A stretch of DNA of 5,067 nt, taken from positions 1-5,067 of the forward strand of contig JAISLV010000229.1 of NCBI GenBank assembly GCA_031277075.1. Reading direction: 5' to 3'. The notes beneath the pieces were generated by a model. It did not search any database, had not been told where the DNA came from, and saw nothing but the letters and a program-made list of their open reading frames with translations. Source of the DNA: Endomicrobium sp. (GTDB lineage Bacteria; Elusimicrobiota; Endomicrobiia; Endomicrobiales; Endomicrobiaceae). Positions 1-4,302 of the stretch are shown here, one piece after another (within the stretch, counting starts at the first letter, position 1; each line of letters begins with the position of its first letter). A program made the position numbers and the translations under genes.

Positions 1-1095
1 GTAAAAATTTACGCTTCAATGGTTGCGGCAAAAGAGATAGGCGGGGATTTTTACGATTTTTTCTATCTTGACGAAAACGAGTCAAAAATAGTTTTCGTTA
101 TAGCCGACGTCAGCGGAAAAGGCGTTCCTGCGGCTTTGTTTATGGTTATCGCAAAAACGCTTATAAAACAGCAAATGCTTATACATAATAACCCCGCCCA
201 AGCTTTTTTTAGAGTCAACGAACTTCTCTGCGAAGAAAATAAGCACGATATGTTTATCACTTCTTTAATTTTTTCGCTAGACCTTATAACGGGCAAAATG
301 GTCTATGCAAACGCGGGTCATAACGCTCCGCTTATTTCCTTTTCCGGCACGCCCTACGAATTTTTAAAACTTGCAAAAGGCGTTCCTTTGGGAATTTTTC
401 CCGCAAGCAAACATAAAAATCTTACCATATATTTAAAAAACGGCGATAAACTATATCTTTATACCGACGGCATAAACGAGGCGATGAATAAATACGACGA
501 GCAATTCGGCAACGCGCGTTTATTAAAAACCGCAAACGAATATATATCTTTAAATCCGATAGATTTTGATATGGCTTTGCGCCATAGAGTAGCCGAATTC
601 ACAGGCAACGCTATGCAAAGCGACGATATGACTTCCGTAGCGGTTCATTATAAAGGCACGCCTTTAATAAAAGTAAAAACGTTTGACAAGAATTTTGTAT
701 TCAACGCTTCTGAAGACGAATTGTCAAACATGCTTGAACGCGTCGGCGTTTGTTTAAACGAGGCGGGATACGGCGAACATTTAAAAATTCAGATAAACGT
801 GGTCATAGAGGAGATTTTTGTAAATATTGCGCGTTATGCTTACGGCAAAGACAAAGGCGGGAAAGTAACGGCGCGTTTAAGCGCGGATAAAAATAAATTC
901 GTTATGCAATTTGAAGACGAAGGAACGCCTTTCAACCCTCTGGTTTATAAAGAAGTGGATATGACGGCGGGAATTCACGAAAGGAATATAGGCGGGCTTG
1001 GCATACATCTTGTAAAAAAATGGATGGACGAAGTTACATATGAAAGGCTGATAGGCAAAAATATCTTGACTGTTTATAAATTCATAAGGAGGTAG
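1..1095 (+). CDS. PP2C (SpoIIE-type) phosphatase fused to RsbW-like HATPase, 5' end missing
   Basis: The reading frame is open from the first base (V-K-I-Y-A-S-M before the first ATG at 19), so that ATG is internal and the gene starts upstream. The visible 364 residues hold two domains. The first is a PP2C/SpoIIE serine phosphatase, about residues 1-220: GGDFYDF (D16, D19), ADVSGKG (D36), NAGHN near 104-108, YTDG (D156) and SDDMT (D208/D209). These acidic residues are the expected Mn/Mg ligands. The second is a GHKL ATPase of the RsbW/SpoIIAB anti-sigma kinase type, about 230-364: N-box EEIFVN (E270/E271, N275), G1 box DEGTPF (306-311) and G2 box GGLGIHLVKKW (from 331). Both domains keep their key residues, so both are probably active. 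The likely substrate is the STAS protein encoded just downstream. A receiver, HAMP or other sensor domain probably lies upstream of the window; the layout recalls HsbR of Pseudomonas. The cytosolic output is inferred from the family; the target is unknown. Confidence 0.93.
   Translation, partial: VKIYASMVAAKEIGGDFYDFFYLDENESKIVFVIADVSGKGVPAALFMVIAKTLIKQQMLIHNNPAQAFFRVNELLCEENKHDMFITSLIFSLDLITGKMVYANAGHNAPLISFSGTPYEFLKLAKGVPLGIFPASKHKNLTIYLKNGDKLYLYTDGINEAMNKYDEQFGNARLLKTANEYISLNPIDFDMALRHRVAEFTGNAMQSDDMTSVAVHYKGTPLIKVKTFDKNFVFNASEDELSNMLERVGVCLNEAGYGEHLKIQINVVIEEIFVNIARYAYGKDKGGKVTARLSADKNKFVMQFEDEGTPFNPLVYKEVDMTAGIHERNIGGLGIHLVKKWMDEVTYERLIGKNILTVYKFIRR
1086..1092 (+). promoter_or_regulatory. 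Ribosome binding site of the STAS gene
   Basis: AAGGAGG lies 8 bases before the ATG at 1101. It is embedded in the last codons (Ile-Arg-Arg) of the phosphatase/kinase gene. This strong site fixes the STAS start and shows that the two genes are translated from one message. Confidence 0.9.
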
Positions 1096-1100
1096 CGGCG

Positions 1101-1403
1101 ATGGAAATCAACACGACGCGTTTGGACGACGGCGGAGTCATTCTTAAAATAAAGGGGAAACTTACGGCTGCCGAAGAAGGAGCTTTTCAAGGGACAATCA
1201 ACGAGTCTGTAGCCGAAACAAATAATCTTACTCTTGACCTTGAGGGAGTTTATTATATTTCTTCTTCAGGTTTGAGAACGCTTGTTTCCGCAAAGAAACA
1301 AATAGATGCAAAAGGAGGCGTTCTCTCGGTAATTAACGTATGTAAAGACGTCCGCGACGTTTTTGAAATAACAGGTCTAGGCGACCTTTTCGGTTTGCAG
1401 TAA
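1101..1403 (+). CDS. STAS-domain anti-sigma factor antagonist (RsbV/SpoIIAA-like)
   Basis: This is a 100-residue single-domain STAS protein, the normal length for the SpoIIAA/RsbV family. The fold pattern is visible: N-terminal strand VILKIKGKL (13-21), strand NLTLDLEGVYYI (42-53), the signature loop SSSGLRTLVSAKK (54-66), strand VLSVINV (74-80) and C-terminal helix DVFEITGLGDLF (86-97). In SpoIIAA the phosphorylated serine follows an aspartate (D-S-S-G-L). Here the aligned residues are S54-S55-S56-G57, so S55 is the likely phosphoacceptor and the preceding Asp is a Ser, a common variant in this family. The expected role is a cytosolic switch: the unphosphorylated form binds an anti-sigma kinase or another partner. 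The gap to the upstream gene is 5 bases, with a strong Shine-Dalgarno in that gene's 3' end, so the two are almost surely an operon. The HATPase would phosphorylate it and the PP2C domain would reset it. Confidence 0.93.
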   Translation: MEINTTRLDDGGVILKIKGKLTAAEEGAFQGTINESVAETNNLTLDLEGVYYISSSGLRTLVSAKKQIDAKGGVLSVINVCKDVRDVFEITGLGDLFGLQ

Positions 1404-1437
1404 AAAAGCGGTAAAAGCAAAGAGGCGGCTGAGCAGC

Positions 1438-1462
1438 TAAGCGCCAGCTTATTATATGTTTT
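1438..1462 (+). terminator. Possible weak terminator after the STAS gene
   Basis: TAAGC (1438-1442) pairs with GCTTA (1447-1451) around the loop GCCA, followed by an interrupted T-rich stretch that includes TTTTT near 1460. A competing outer pairing, GGCG (1424-1427) with CGCC (1442-1445), is also possible. The stem is short and the T tract is not directly attached, so this is weak support for operon termination here. Confidence 0.25.
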
Positions 1463-1496
1463 TGAGGCGTCGTCGGGGGAGGGTTTGTTTTTTGGT

Positions 1497-1536
1497 GGTC
1501 AGTTGCGGTCATCTGTGGTCAGATGTGGACAATGTC
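1497..1536 (+). repeat. Four 10-bp tandem units, GGTCA/GGACA, helically phased
   Basis: Consecutive units are GGTCAGTTGC, GGTCATCTGT, GGTCAGATGT and GGACAATGTC. The first five bases are conserved (GG[T/A]CA) at an exact 10-base period while the rest varies. A further GGT precedes the array at 1494. The array lies about 110-150 bases upstream of the predicted -35 box. Such phasing puts the same bases on one face of the helix, as in iteron-like or activator-binding arrays. That role is inference. Confidence 0.55.
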
Positions 1537-1545
1537 GGCTTACAA

Positions 1546-1556
1546 ATTGCATACAA
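1546..1556 (+). repeat. 11-bp direct repeat, copy 1 (ATTGCATACAA)
   Basis: This is identical to 1676-1686, with an exact offset of 130 bases. Copy 2 overlaps the expected transcription start of the following gene pair. An operator pair or an old insertion-generated duplication is possible. Confidence 0.4.
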
Positions 1557-1643
1557 ATTTATTTTGCTGAAAACGACCGCATATTTTTTATGACGGGTAT
1601 TTTCTTTGGGTCTTGCGCGATTATAAAAGTAGCGGAGTTTTCA

Positions 1644-1672
1644 TTGACAAAAATGGACATAAATGTTATATT
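1644..1672 (+). promoter_or_regulatory. Strong sigma70-type promoter with extended -10
   Basis: The -35 box TTGACA (1644-1649) is a perfect match. The spacer is 17 bases, and the -10 box TATATT (1667-1672) matches consensus at five of six positions. TG at 1664-1665 gives the extended -10 form TGtTATATT. Transcription should begin near 1678-1681, about 37 bases before the GTG of the downstream gene. The gene pair therefore has its own promoter and does not depend on the STAS operon. TGGACA in the spacer (1654-1659) echoes the last unit of the phased array (1526-1531). Confidence 0.75.
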
Positions 1673-1675
1673 TCT

Positions 1676-1686
1676 ATTGCATACAA
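1676..1686 (+). repeat. 11-bp direct repeat, copy 2, at the transcription start
   Basis: ATTGCATACAA is identical to 1546-1556. It sits at about +1 to +8 of the predicted transcript, a typical place for a repressor site. It also contains TACAAT (1682-1687), which could serve as an alternative -10 box. Confidence 0.4.
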
Positions 1687-1705
1687 TGATTTAAAGAGGT
1701 TTAAA

Positions 1706-1710
1706 AAGGA
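1706..1710 (+). promoter_or_regulatory. Ribosome binding site that decides a GTG start
   Basis: AAGGA ends 6 bases before GTG at 1717. An in-frame TAA at 1702-1704 rules out any start further upstream, and the next in-frame Met lies far inside the protein, so GTG is the credible start. Confidence 0.7.
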
Positions 1711-1716
1711 TTATAA

Positions 1717-2178
1717 GTGTTTAAAATTGAAGAGTTGAGCGAAAGCGAGTTGACCAAAATAAAGCAATCTAATGATTTTATATCATCTGATGAGATATGT
1801 ATTAGTGATAAGTGTTTGTATTTGGCGGTCTACTCTGAAGAAGAAAATAACAAAATTTATGCCGTTTTTGATATAAGAGACGCTATTGATTATATTAAGC
1901 ATATGCGAATATATTATTTAAAATCGCTAATGCTTATAAATACAGAAGCTGAAATAGAAGATAATGCTATTGTGGTATTTGGTGTTTTAATAGATATTTT
2001 TAGATATTTAAAAGATAAGGCTGATAAGATTGGTTTTGTAAAAATATATGTTAATACTGATAGCGAATTTTTGGTTTTCTCGCTGATGGCGAGGAAGTTG
2101 GCAGAGCAGGAAGAGGGAAAATTCAATATAAAAATCTATAAAAATTGGATTGAACTTAGACGTATAATGGATTTGTGA
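1717..2178 (+). CDS. Unrecognised 153-aa alpha/beta protein, first gene of a two-gene unit
   Basis: I do not recognise this protein. It starts at GTG (see the ribosome site). It is soluble-looking, with no signal peptide or convincing membrane span, and is rich in Ile, Lys, Glu and Asp. The alternation of predicted strands and helices is: strand FKIEEL, helix SELTKIKQ, strands CLYLAVYS and KIYAVFDI (about 33-52), helix RDAIDYIKHM, strand YYLKSLMLIN, helix VVFGVLIDIFRYLKDKADKI, strand VKIYVN, helix FLVFSLMARKLAEQ and a final strand NIKIYKNWIEL. This order is reminiscent of a GNAT acetyltransferase, but the acetyl-CoA motif R/Q-x-x-G-x-G/A is not visible, so that is only a weak idea. Codon use differs from the flanking genes: many TTG leucines and AT-rich third positions, against the CTT/TTA leucines of the phosphatase gene. 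It has its own promoter and is followed 16 bases later by a small gene. Confidence 0.75.
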   Translation: MFKIEELSESELTKIKQSNDFISSDEICISDKCLYLAVYSEEENNKIYAVFDIRDAIDYIKHMRIYYLKSLMLINTEAEIEDNAIVVFGVLIDIFRYLKDKADKIGFVKIYVNTDSEFLVFSLMARKLAEQEEGKFNIKIYKNWIELRRIMDL

Positions 2179-2184
2179 AATAAG

Positions 2185-2190
2185 AGGAGG
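2185..2190 (+). promoter_or_regulatory. Ribosome binding site of the small gene
   Basis: AGGAGG, within a purine run to 2192, lies 4 bases before ATG at 2195. The spacing is slightly short but the match is very strong. This is the main evidence that the 64-codon frame is really translated. Confidence 0.8.
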
Positions 2191-2194
2191 GGTT

Positions 2195-2389
2195 ATGGTA
2201 AATGAAGCCATAATAAAAGCGTTTTCCGCTATGTTTGCCGATGAAGAGCGGATGAAATGTCCTGTCTCTAAGGCTTTGATATTGTCTCTGGAAGAATACG
2301 TTAACTTAGGGTATAAGTTGTCAGAGTTGAGCTGGTTTCGGGGATTAAATTTTGAAGTTTTGGAAAAAGACTTGCGGAAAGTAGCTTAA
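2195..2389 (+). CDS. Small unrecognised 64-aa helical protein, second gene of the unit
   Basis: Support for this small gene comes from a strong Shine-Dalgarno, a 16-base gap to the previous stop and a terminator starting 12 bases after its stop. The product appears mostly helical: EAIIKAFSAMFADEERM (4-20), VSKALILSLEEYVNLGY (24-40) and FEVLEKDLRKVA (53-64). It has one Cys (C22) and a Trp-Phe pair (46-47). There is no signal peptide, no membrane span and no obvious helix-turn-helix or ribbon-helix-helix motif that I can name. Position and size would fit an antitoxin, an immunity protein or an accessory subunit for the 153-aa partner, but nothing in the sequence proves that. Confidence 0.72.
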   Translation: MVNEAIIKAFSAMFADEERMKCPVSKALILSLEEYVNLGYKLSELSWFRGLNFEVLEKDLRKVA

Positions 2390-2401
2390 AAAATTTTTAA
2401 C

Positions 2402-2451
2402 AAAAAAAAGACAGTCGCTTATTTTTTAGCGGCTGTCTTTTTTTGTTTTTT
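2402..2451 (+). terminator. Strong rho-independent terminator, probably bidirectional
   Basis: The arms are GACAGTCGCT (2410-2419) and AGCGGCTGTC (2428-2437), ten pairs with one G-T wobble around an 8-base loop. The flanking A run (2402-2409) and T run (2438-2444) extend the stem by up to seven A-T pairs. T-rich sequence continues to 2451. The A run on the left gives a T tract for transcription from the other strand as well. It closes the two-gene unit and insulates it from the repeat-rich spacer. Confidence 0.92.
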
Positions 2452-2664
2452 TAACTGTTTTTTGCTTTTATGGTCAGGGGGACGGATGAATTGACCACTT
2501 CTTTGCTGTTGACGGCGCTTTTGCTTTTTGTCCGTCATTGCGGCAAAAGCAGCAATCGTGTCGTTGTTGTAGTAGTTAATTTTCATTGACCGCTTTAAAG
2601 GCGCAAAGGCAAAGAGCGGCTGATAAGCAACAGCGGACGACGACGACAAACGGCGATGTACACG

Positions 2665-2693
2665 GCGGACGGATAAAGATAAAAGCGAACGGG
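2665..2693 (+). repeat. Duplicated module, copy 1
   Basis: This reads G-C-G-G-A-C, then GGATAAAGATAAAAGCGAAC and GGG. It closely matches 3030-3056, and both copies are preceded by GACAAACGG. Copy 1 runs directly into REP-like element A1; copy 2 follows the truncated A end. Recombination among repeats is the simplest explanation. Confidence 0.5.
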
Positions 2694-2694
2694 A

Positions 2695-2749
2695 AAATAC
2701 CCCGTCAGCTCCGCTGCCACCCCTTTATGAATAAAGGGGAATTAACGGC
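2695..2749 (+). repeat. REP-like element A, copy A1 (55 bp, two hairpins)
   Basis: It starts AAATACCCCGTCAG and ends GGGGAATTAACGGC. The first hairpin is CAGC-tcc-GCTG; the second pairs CCCCTTTAT with ATAAAGGGG. Copies at 4178-4232 and 4303-4359 share the whole layout. The first stem here is one pair shorter than in the other copies, with one base lost from each arm, so pairing is preserved. This type of double-hairpin palindrome is typical of REP-family intergenic repeats. Confidence 0.85.
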
Positions 2750-2870
2750 AAACGACAAAAACAGCTTTTTAAAAGGATGTTTCACTTTCCAATTGTTTAA
2801 AAGGGTGAGACAATGTCTAAGGTTAGCGTCTGCCGTTTGTTGTTGTTGTCAGTCGTTGTTGCCGTTGTCT

Positions 2871-2900
2871 GTCATTCTGAATTTATTTCAGAATCTGTCG
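2871..2900 (-). repeat. Palindromic element B, inverted copy
   Basis: GTCATTCTGAATTTATTTCA followed by GAATCTGTCG is the reverse complement of the B elements at 4110-4145 and 4235-4270, with a few changes. The hairpin arms here are TTCTGAA and TTCAGAA, against TGCTGAA and TTCAGCA in the others. The adjacent stretch 2846-2870, read on the - strand, matches the linker found after the other B copies (ACGGCAA...ACGACTG). Confidence 0.75.
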
Positions 2901-2936
2901 TTAAGTGTTAACGGCAACAGCAGATACTGAAAGAGA

Positions 2937-2960
2937 CACTGAAACGAGTTCAGGGTGACG
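2937..2960 (+). repeat. Palindromic element B, degenerate copy
   Basis: CACTGAAACGAGTTCAGGGT followed by GACG is recognisable as a B element in + orientation (compare TGCTGAAACAAGTTCAGCAT then GAC). One arm has diverged, so the hairpin is imperfect. It lies 36 bases from the inverted B copy, so the two could pair with each other. Confidence 0.55.
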
Positions 2961-2999
2961 CGTTTGCGTCAGTTTTGGTTAGGGTTTTTAGAGACACCC

Positions 3000-3016
3000 A
3001 AAGGGGAATTAACGGC
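3000..3016 (+). repeat. Truncated end of REP-like element A
   Basis: AAAGGGGAATTAACGGC is identical to the last 17 bases of element A1. It is preceded by CACCC, which would fit loss of the palindrome centre, but sequence further upstream does not match, so only the 3' end of the element is present. Confidence 0.55.
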
Positions 3017-3029
3017 AACGACAAACGGT

Positions 3030-3056
3030 GGGCGGATAAAGACAAAGGCGAAAGGG
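3030..3056 (+). repeat. Duplicated module, copy 2
   Basis: GGGCGGATAAAGACAAAGGC followed by GAAAGGG is the imperfect partner of 2665-2693. Confidence 0.5.
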
Positions 3057-3075
3057 TAGACGCGGTGGGATTTTG

Positions 3076-3113
3076 AAAAAAGCGGTCAATTCTTACGTTC
3101 CCTTGACTGCTTT
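3076..3113 (-). terminator. Rho-independent terminator of the PorV-like gene
   Basis: Read on the - strand, AAAGCAGTCAA (3113-3103) pairs with TTGACCGCTTT (3089-3079) over 11 positions with one G-T wobble. The 13-base loop is followed by a T run ending at 3076. It begins 6 bases after the stop codon of the gene. There is no T tract for + strand transcription, so it is one-directional. Confidence 0.88.
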
Positions 3114-3119
3114 GACAAG

Positions 3120-4055
3120 TTAGGGTAATCTTACGTTGATGCTTAAGAAGTGGGAACCTGCTGAAGATTGTATTCCTAGCGGCAAGCCAAAGGCGTAATT
3201 TATAGTTAGTTTGCTTCCTAAAAAGTCAAAACCGTATCCTAATCCGAAATTAATTTGGTCTTCCCAAGCGCCTGCTCTTAAAGCTAGTTTTCCGTCAAGT
3301 ATTCTGCTTTCAATGCCTGCCATTAACAAATTATCTCCACTGCGTATTTGATAATCTAAGGCGGCGGTAAATTTAGGAATTTTTAAAAACGGCAATTCTT
3401 CGCTGTAATAAGCAAGCCCTAAAACGTTTGTAGGTTTTACATTGTCTTCAGAAGAATGTCCTATATCGGGGGAATTTAAATATCTTCCGCTATAACCTAC
3501 CGATATGCCGTATTTAAAACGCAAAAGAAGACCTATATCAAAAGCAAAAGCGTCGTTTGACAGGTCGCCTATAAAAGTATTTTCGTCGACATAAACGCTT
3601 TTTGTTTCCCATCTTAAGTATCTGAAATTAACGCCTGCAGAAACGCTTAACCAATCTATATCGCTTATAAGTTTTATTACGTCGTCAAGATTTCTTGCAT
3701 ATCCTATATTTATGGAATCTTCACGCCTCACGCCTGCGTCGCCTATAAACATCCAGCCTGCCGAAATAGCGCCGTATTTAGGGTCTAGCGGGTAGACTCC
3801 TCCGAGATAATCCGTTCCTATGTCATAGCCGTCGACGCCTGCAAAAAGTCTTGCGGAAGTAAAGACGATTTCGGTTTTTTTAAGCGAAGCAATGCCCGCT
3901 ATATTATATCCCGGCGCGTCTGCGTCGTCTGCGACTGCCGTGTAAGCTCCGCCCATACCTAAAGCTCTTACTCCCCAGTAAGACGTGTCAAAGAGAGCAA
4001 AAGCAGGGCTTGAAAAAAATGCAAGCAATGATAGCAGTATAAAAAATTTTTTCAT
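3120..4055 (-). CDS. PorV/PorQ-family outer-membrane beta-barrel protein
   Basis: This is a complete protein of 311 residues. It has an N-terminal signal peptide: MKKFF, a hydrophobic core, and S-P-A-F-A with cleavage expected after A20. The mature N-terminus carries the family hallmark R30-ALGMGGAYTAVADD (30-44), then DADAPGYNIAGIA (44-56). Most relatives have N-P-A-G here; this one has N51-I-A-G. The rest alternates short amphipathic strands and Gly/Tyr/Asp turns, as expected of a barrel: GAISAGWMF, INIGYARN, LSVSAGVNFRYL, FDIGLLLRF, GISVGYSGRYL, FTAALDYQI, LLMAGIESRI, INFGLGYGF, LTINYAFG, and FLSINVRLP at the end. PorV proteins act in the outer membrane; in type IX secretion PorV carries cargo to the attachment complex. 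Other members of this broad family are uncharacterised, so that role is only suggested. Start: ATG at 4055 with the weak site AAAAAGG (4069-4063) 7 bases away. A terminator follows directly. Confidence 0.88.
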   Translation of the reverse strand: MKKFFILLSLLAFFSSPAFALFDTSYWGVRALGMGGAYTAVADDADAPGYNIAGIASLKKTEIVFTSARLFAGVDGYDIGTDYLGGVYPLDPKYGAISAGWMFIGDAGVRREDSINIGYARNLDDVIKLISDIDWLSVSAGVNFRYLRWETKSVYVDENTFIGDLSNDAFAFDIGLLLRFKYGISVGYSGRYLNSPDIGHSSEDNVKPTNVLGLAYYSEELPFLKIPKFTAALDYQIRSGDNLLMAGIESRILDGKLALRAGAWEDQINFGLGYGFDFLGSKLTINYAFGLPLGIQSSAGSHFLSINVRLP

Positions 4056-4066
4056 ATAAGAACCTT

Positions 4067-4101
4067 TTTGTCTTTTTAACTACAGATTATGGAAAGACAA
4101 A
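4067..4101 (-). promoter_or_regulatory. Possible leader hairpin next to the PorV-like ribosome site
   Basis: On the - strand, TTTGTCTTT (4101-4093) can pair with AAAGACAAA (4075-4067) over nine bases with a 17-base loop. The second arm overlaps the A run just before AAGG of the ribosome site (4063-4069). It is AT-rich and so modest in strength. Translational control is speculative. Confidence 0.3.
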
Positions 4102-4109
4102 GACTTTTT

Positions 4110-4145
4110 AAAACGGCAGATGCTGAAACAAGTTCAGCATGACAC
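4110..4145 (+). repeat. Palindromic element B, first tandem copy
   Basis: The 36 bases AAAACGGCAG, ATGCTGAAACAAGTTCAGCA and TGACAC are identical to 4235-4270. The core hairpin is ATGCTGAA with TTCAGCAT. It forms the left part of a composite unit whose right part is element A (4178-4232). Confidence 0.9.
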
Positions 4146-4177
4146 ACGGGCTATGACGGCAATGACGAAAACGGCTG

Positions 4178-4232
4178 AAATACCCCGTCAGGCTGTGCCT
4201 GCCACCCCTTTTGCAAAAGGGGAATTAACGGC
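4178..4232 (+). repeat. REP-like element A, copy A2
   Basis: The first hairpin is CAGGC-tgt-GCCTG. The second is a perfect 18-base palindrome, CCCCTTTTGCAAAAGGGG. Relative to A1 and A3, both arms of the second stem have changed together (TTTAT/ATAAA to TTTT/AAAA). Confidence 0.87.
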
Positions 4233-4234
4233 TA

Positions 4235-4270
4235 AAAACGGCAGATGCTGAAACAAGTTCAGCATGACAC
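4235..4270 (+). repeat. Palindromic element B, second tandem copy
   Basis: It is identical to 4110-4145 across all 36 bases and starts the second composite unit. Confidence 0.9.
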
Positions 4271-4302
4271 GGGCGACGCGACGGCAATGATGACAACGAC
4301 TG

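Larger units (their letters stand above)
1404..1643 (+). other. Noncoding spacer between STAS operon and next promoter
   Basis: No gene is supported. The only long open frame, from a TTG near 1485 to 1694, has no Shine-Dalgarno, runs through the promoter and is cysteine- and isoleucine-rich in an unstructured way. What the stretch does hold is a possible weak terminator (1438-1462), four 10-bp units beginning GGTCA or GGACA (1497-1536) and one copy of an 11-bp direct repeat (1546-1556). The segment from 1417 (GCAAAGAGGCGGCTGA) resembles 2609-2622 in the repeat-rich spacer, so it may contain debris of the same repeats. Confidence 0.6.
2452..3075. other. Repeat-rich noncoding spacer
   Basis: About 620 bases have no credible gene. 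Two open frames exist here (2586-2930 on +, 2419-2649 on -). The first translates a REP palindrome into VILNLFQNLSLS, a familiar artefact, and the second is a Lys/Gln-rich frame running into the terminator. The content is REP-like element A (2695-2749), a truncated A end (3000-3016), palindromic B elements (2871-2900 inverted, 2937-2960 degenerate) and a duplicated module (2665-2693, 3030-3056). There are also an 8-bp inverted repeat, GCTTTTGC/GCAAAAGC (2517-2524, 2543-2550), and a loose 7-bp hairpin (2779-2785, 2805-2811). It looks like layered insertion and decay of small repeats. Confidence 0.7.

Noticed and set aside
63..296. 77-codon - strand frame inside the phosphatase gene
   Set aside because: It is a shadow of the clearly conserved PP2C domain on the + strand.
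1497..1536. Plasmid-type iterons marking an origin
   Set aside because: There are only four short units, with no replication initiator gene and no adjacent AT-rich unwinding element or DnaA boxes that I could identify.
1485..1694. 69-codon open frame on the + strand
   Set aside because: It would start at TTG without a ribosome site and read through the phased array and the promoter of the next gene.
1914..2211. Two - strand frames opposite the 153-aa gene
   Set aside because: They are antisense shadows; the + strand frame has the promoter, ribosome site and operon partner.
2419..2649. 76-codon open frame on the - strand, Lys/Gln-rich
   Set aside because: It runs into the bidirectional terminator, has no ribosome site or conserved motif, and its basic tail is just the translated A/T runs and repeats.
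2586..2930. 114-codon open frame on the + strand
   Set aside because: It crosses REP-like elements A and B and translates the B palindrome into VILNLFQNLSLS, a well-known artefact. It has no ribosome site and unnatural composition (Cys and Arg/Gln clusters).
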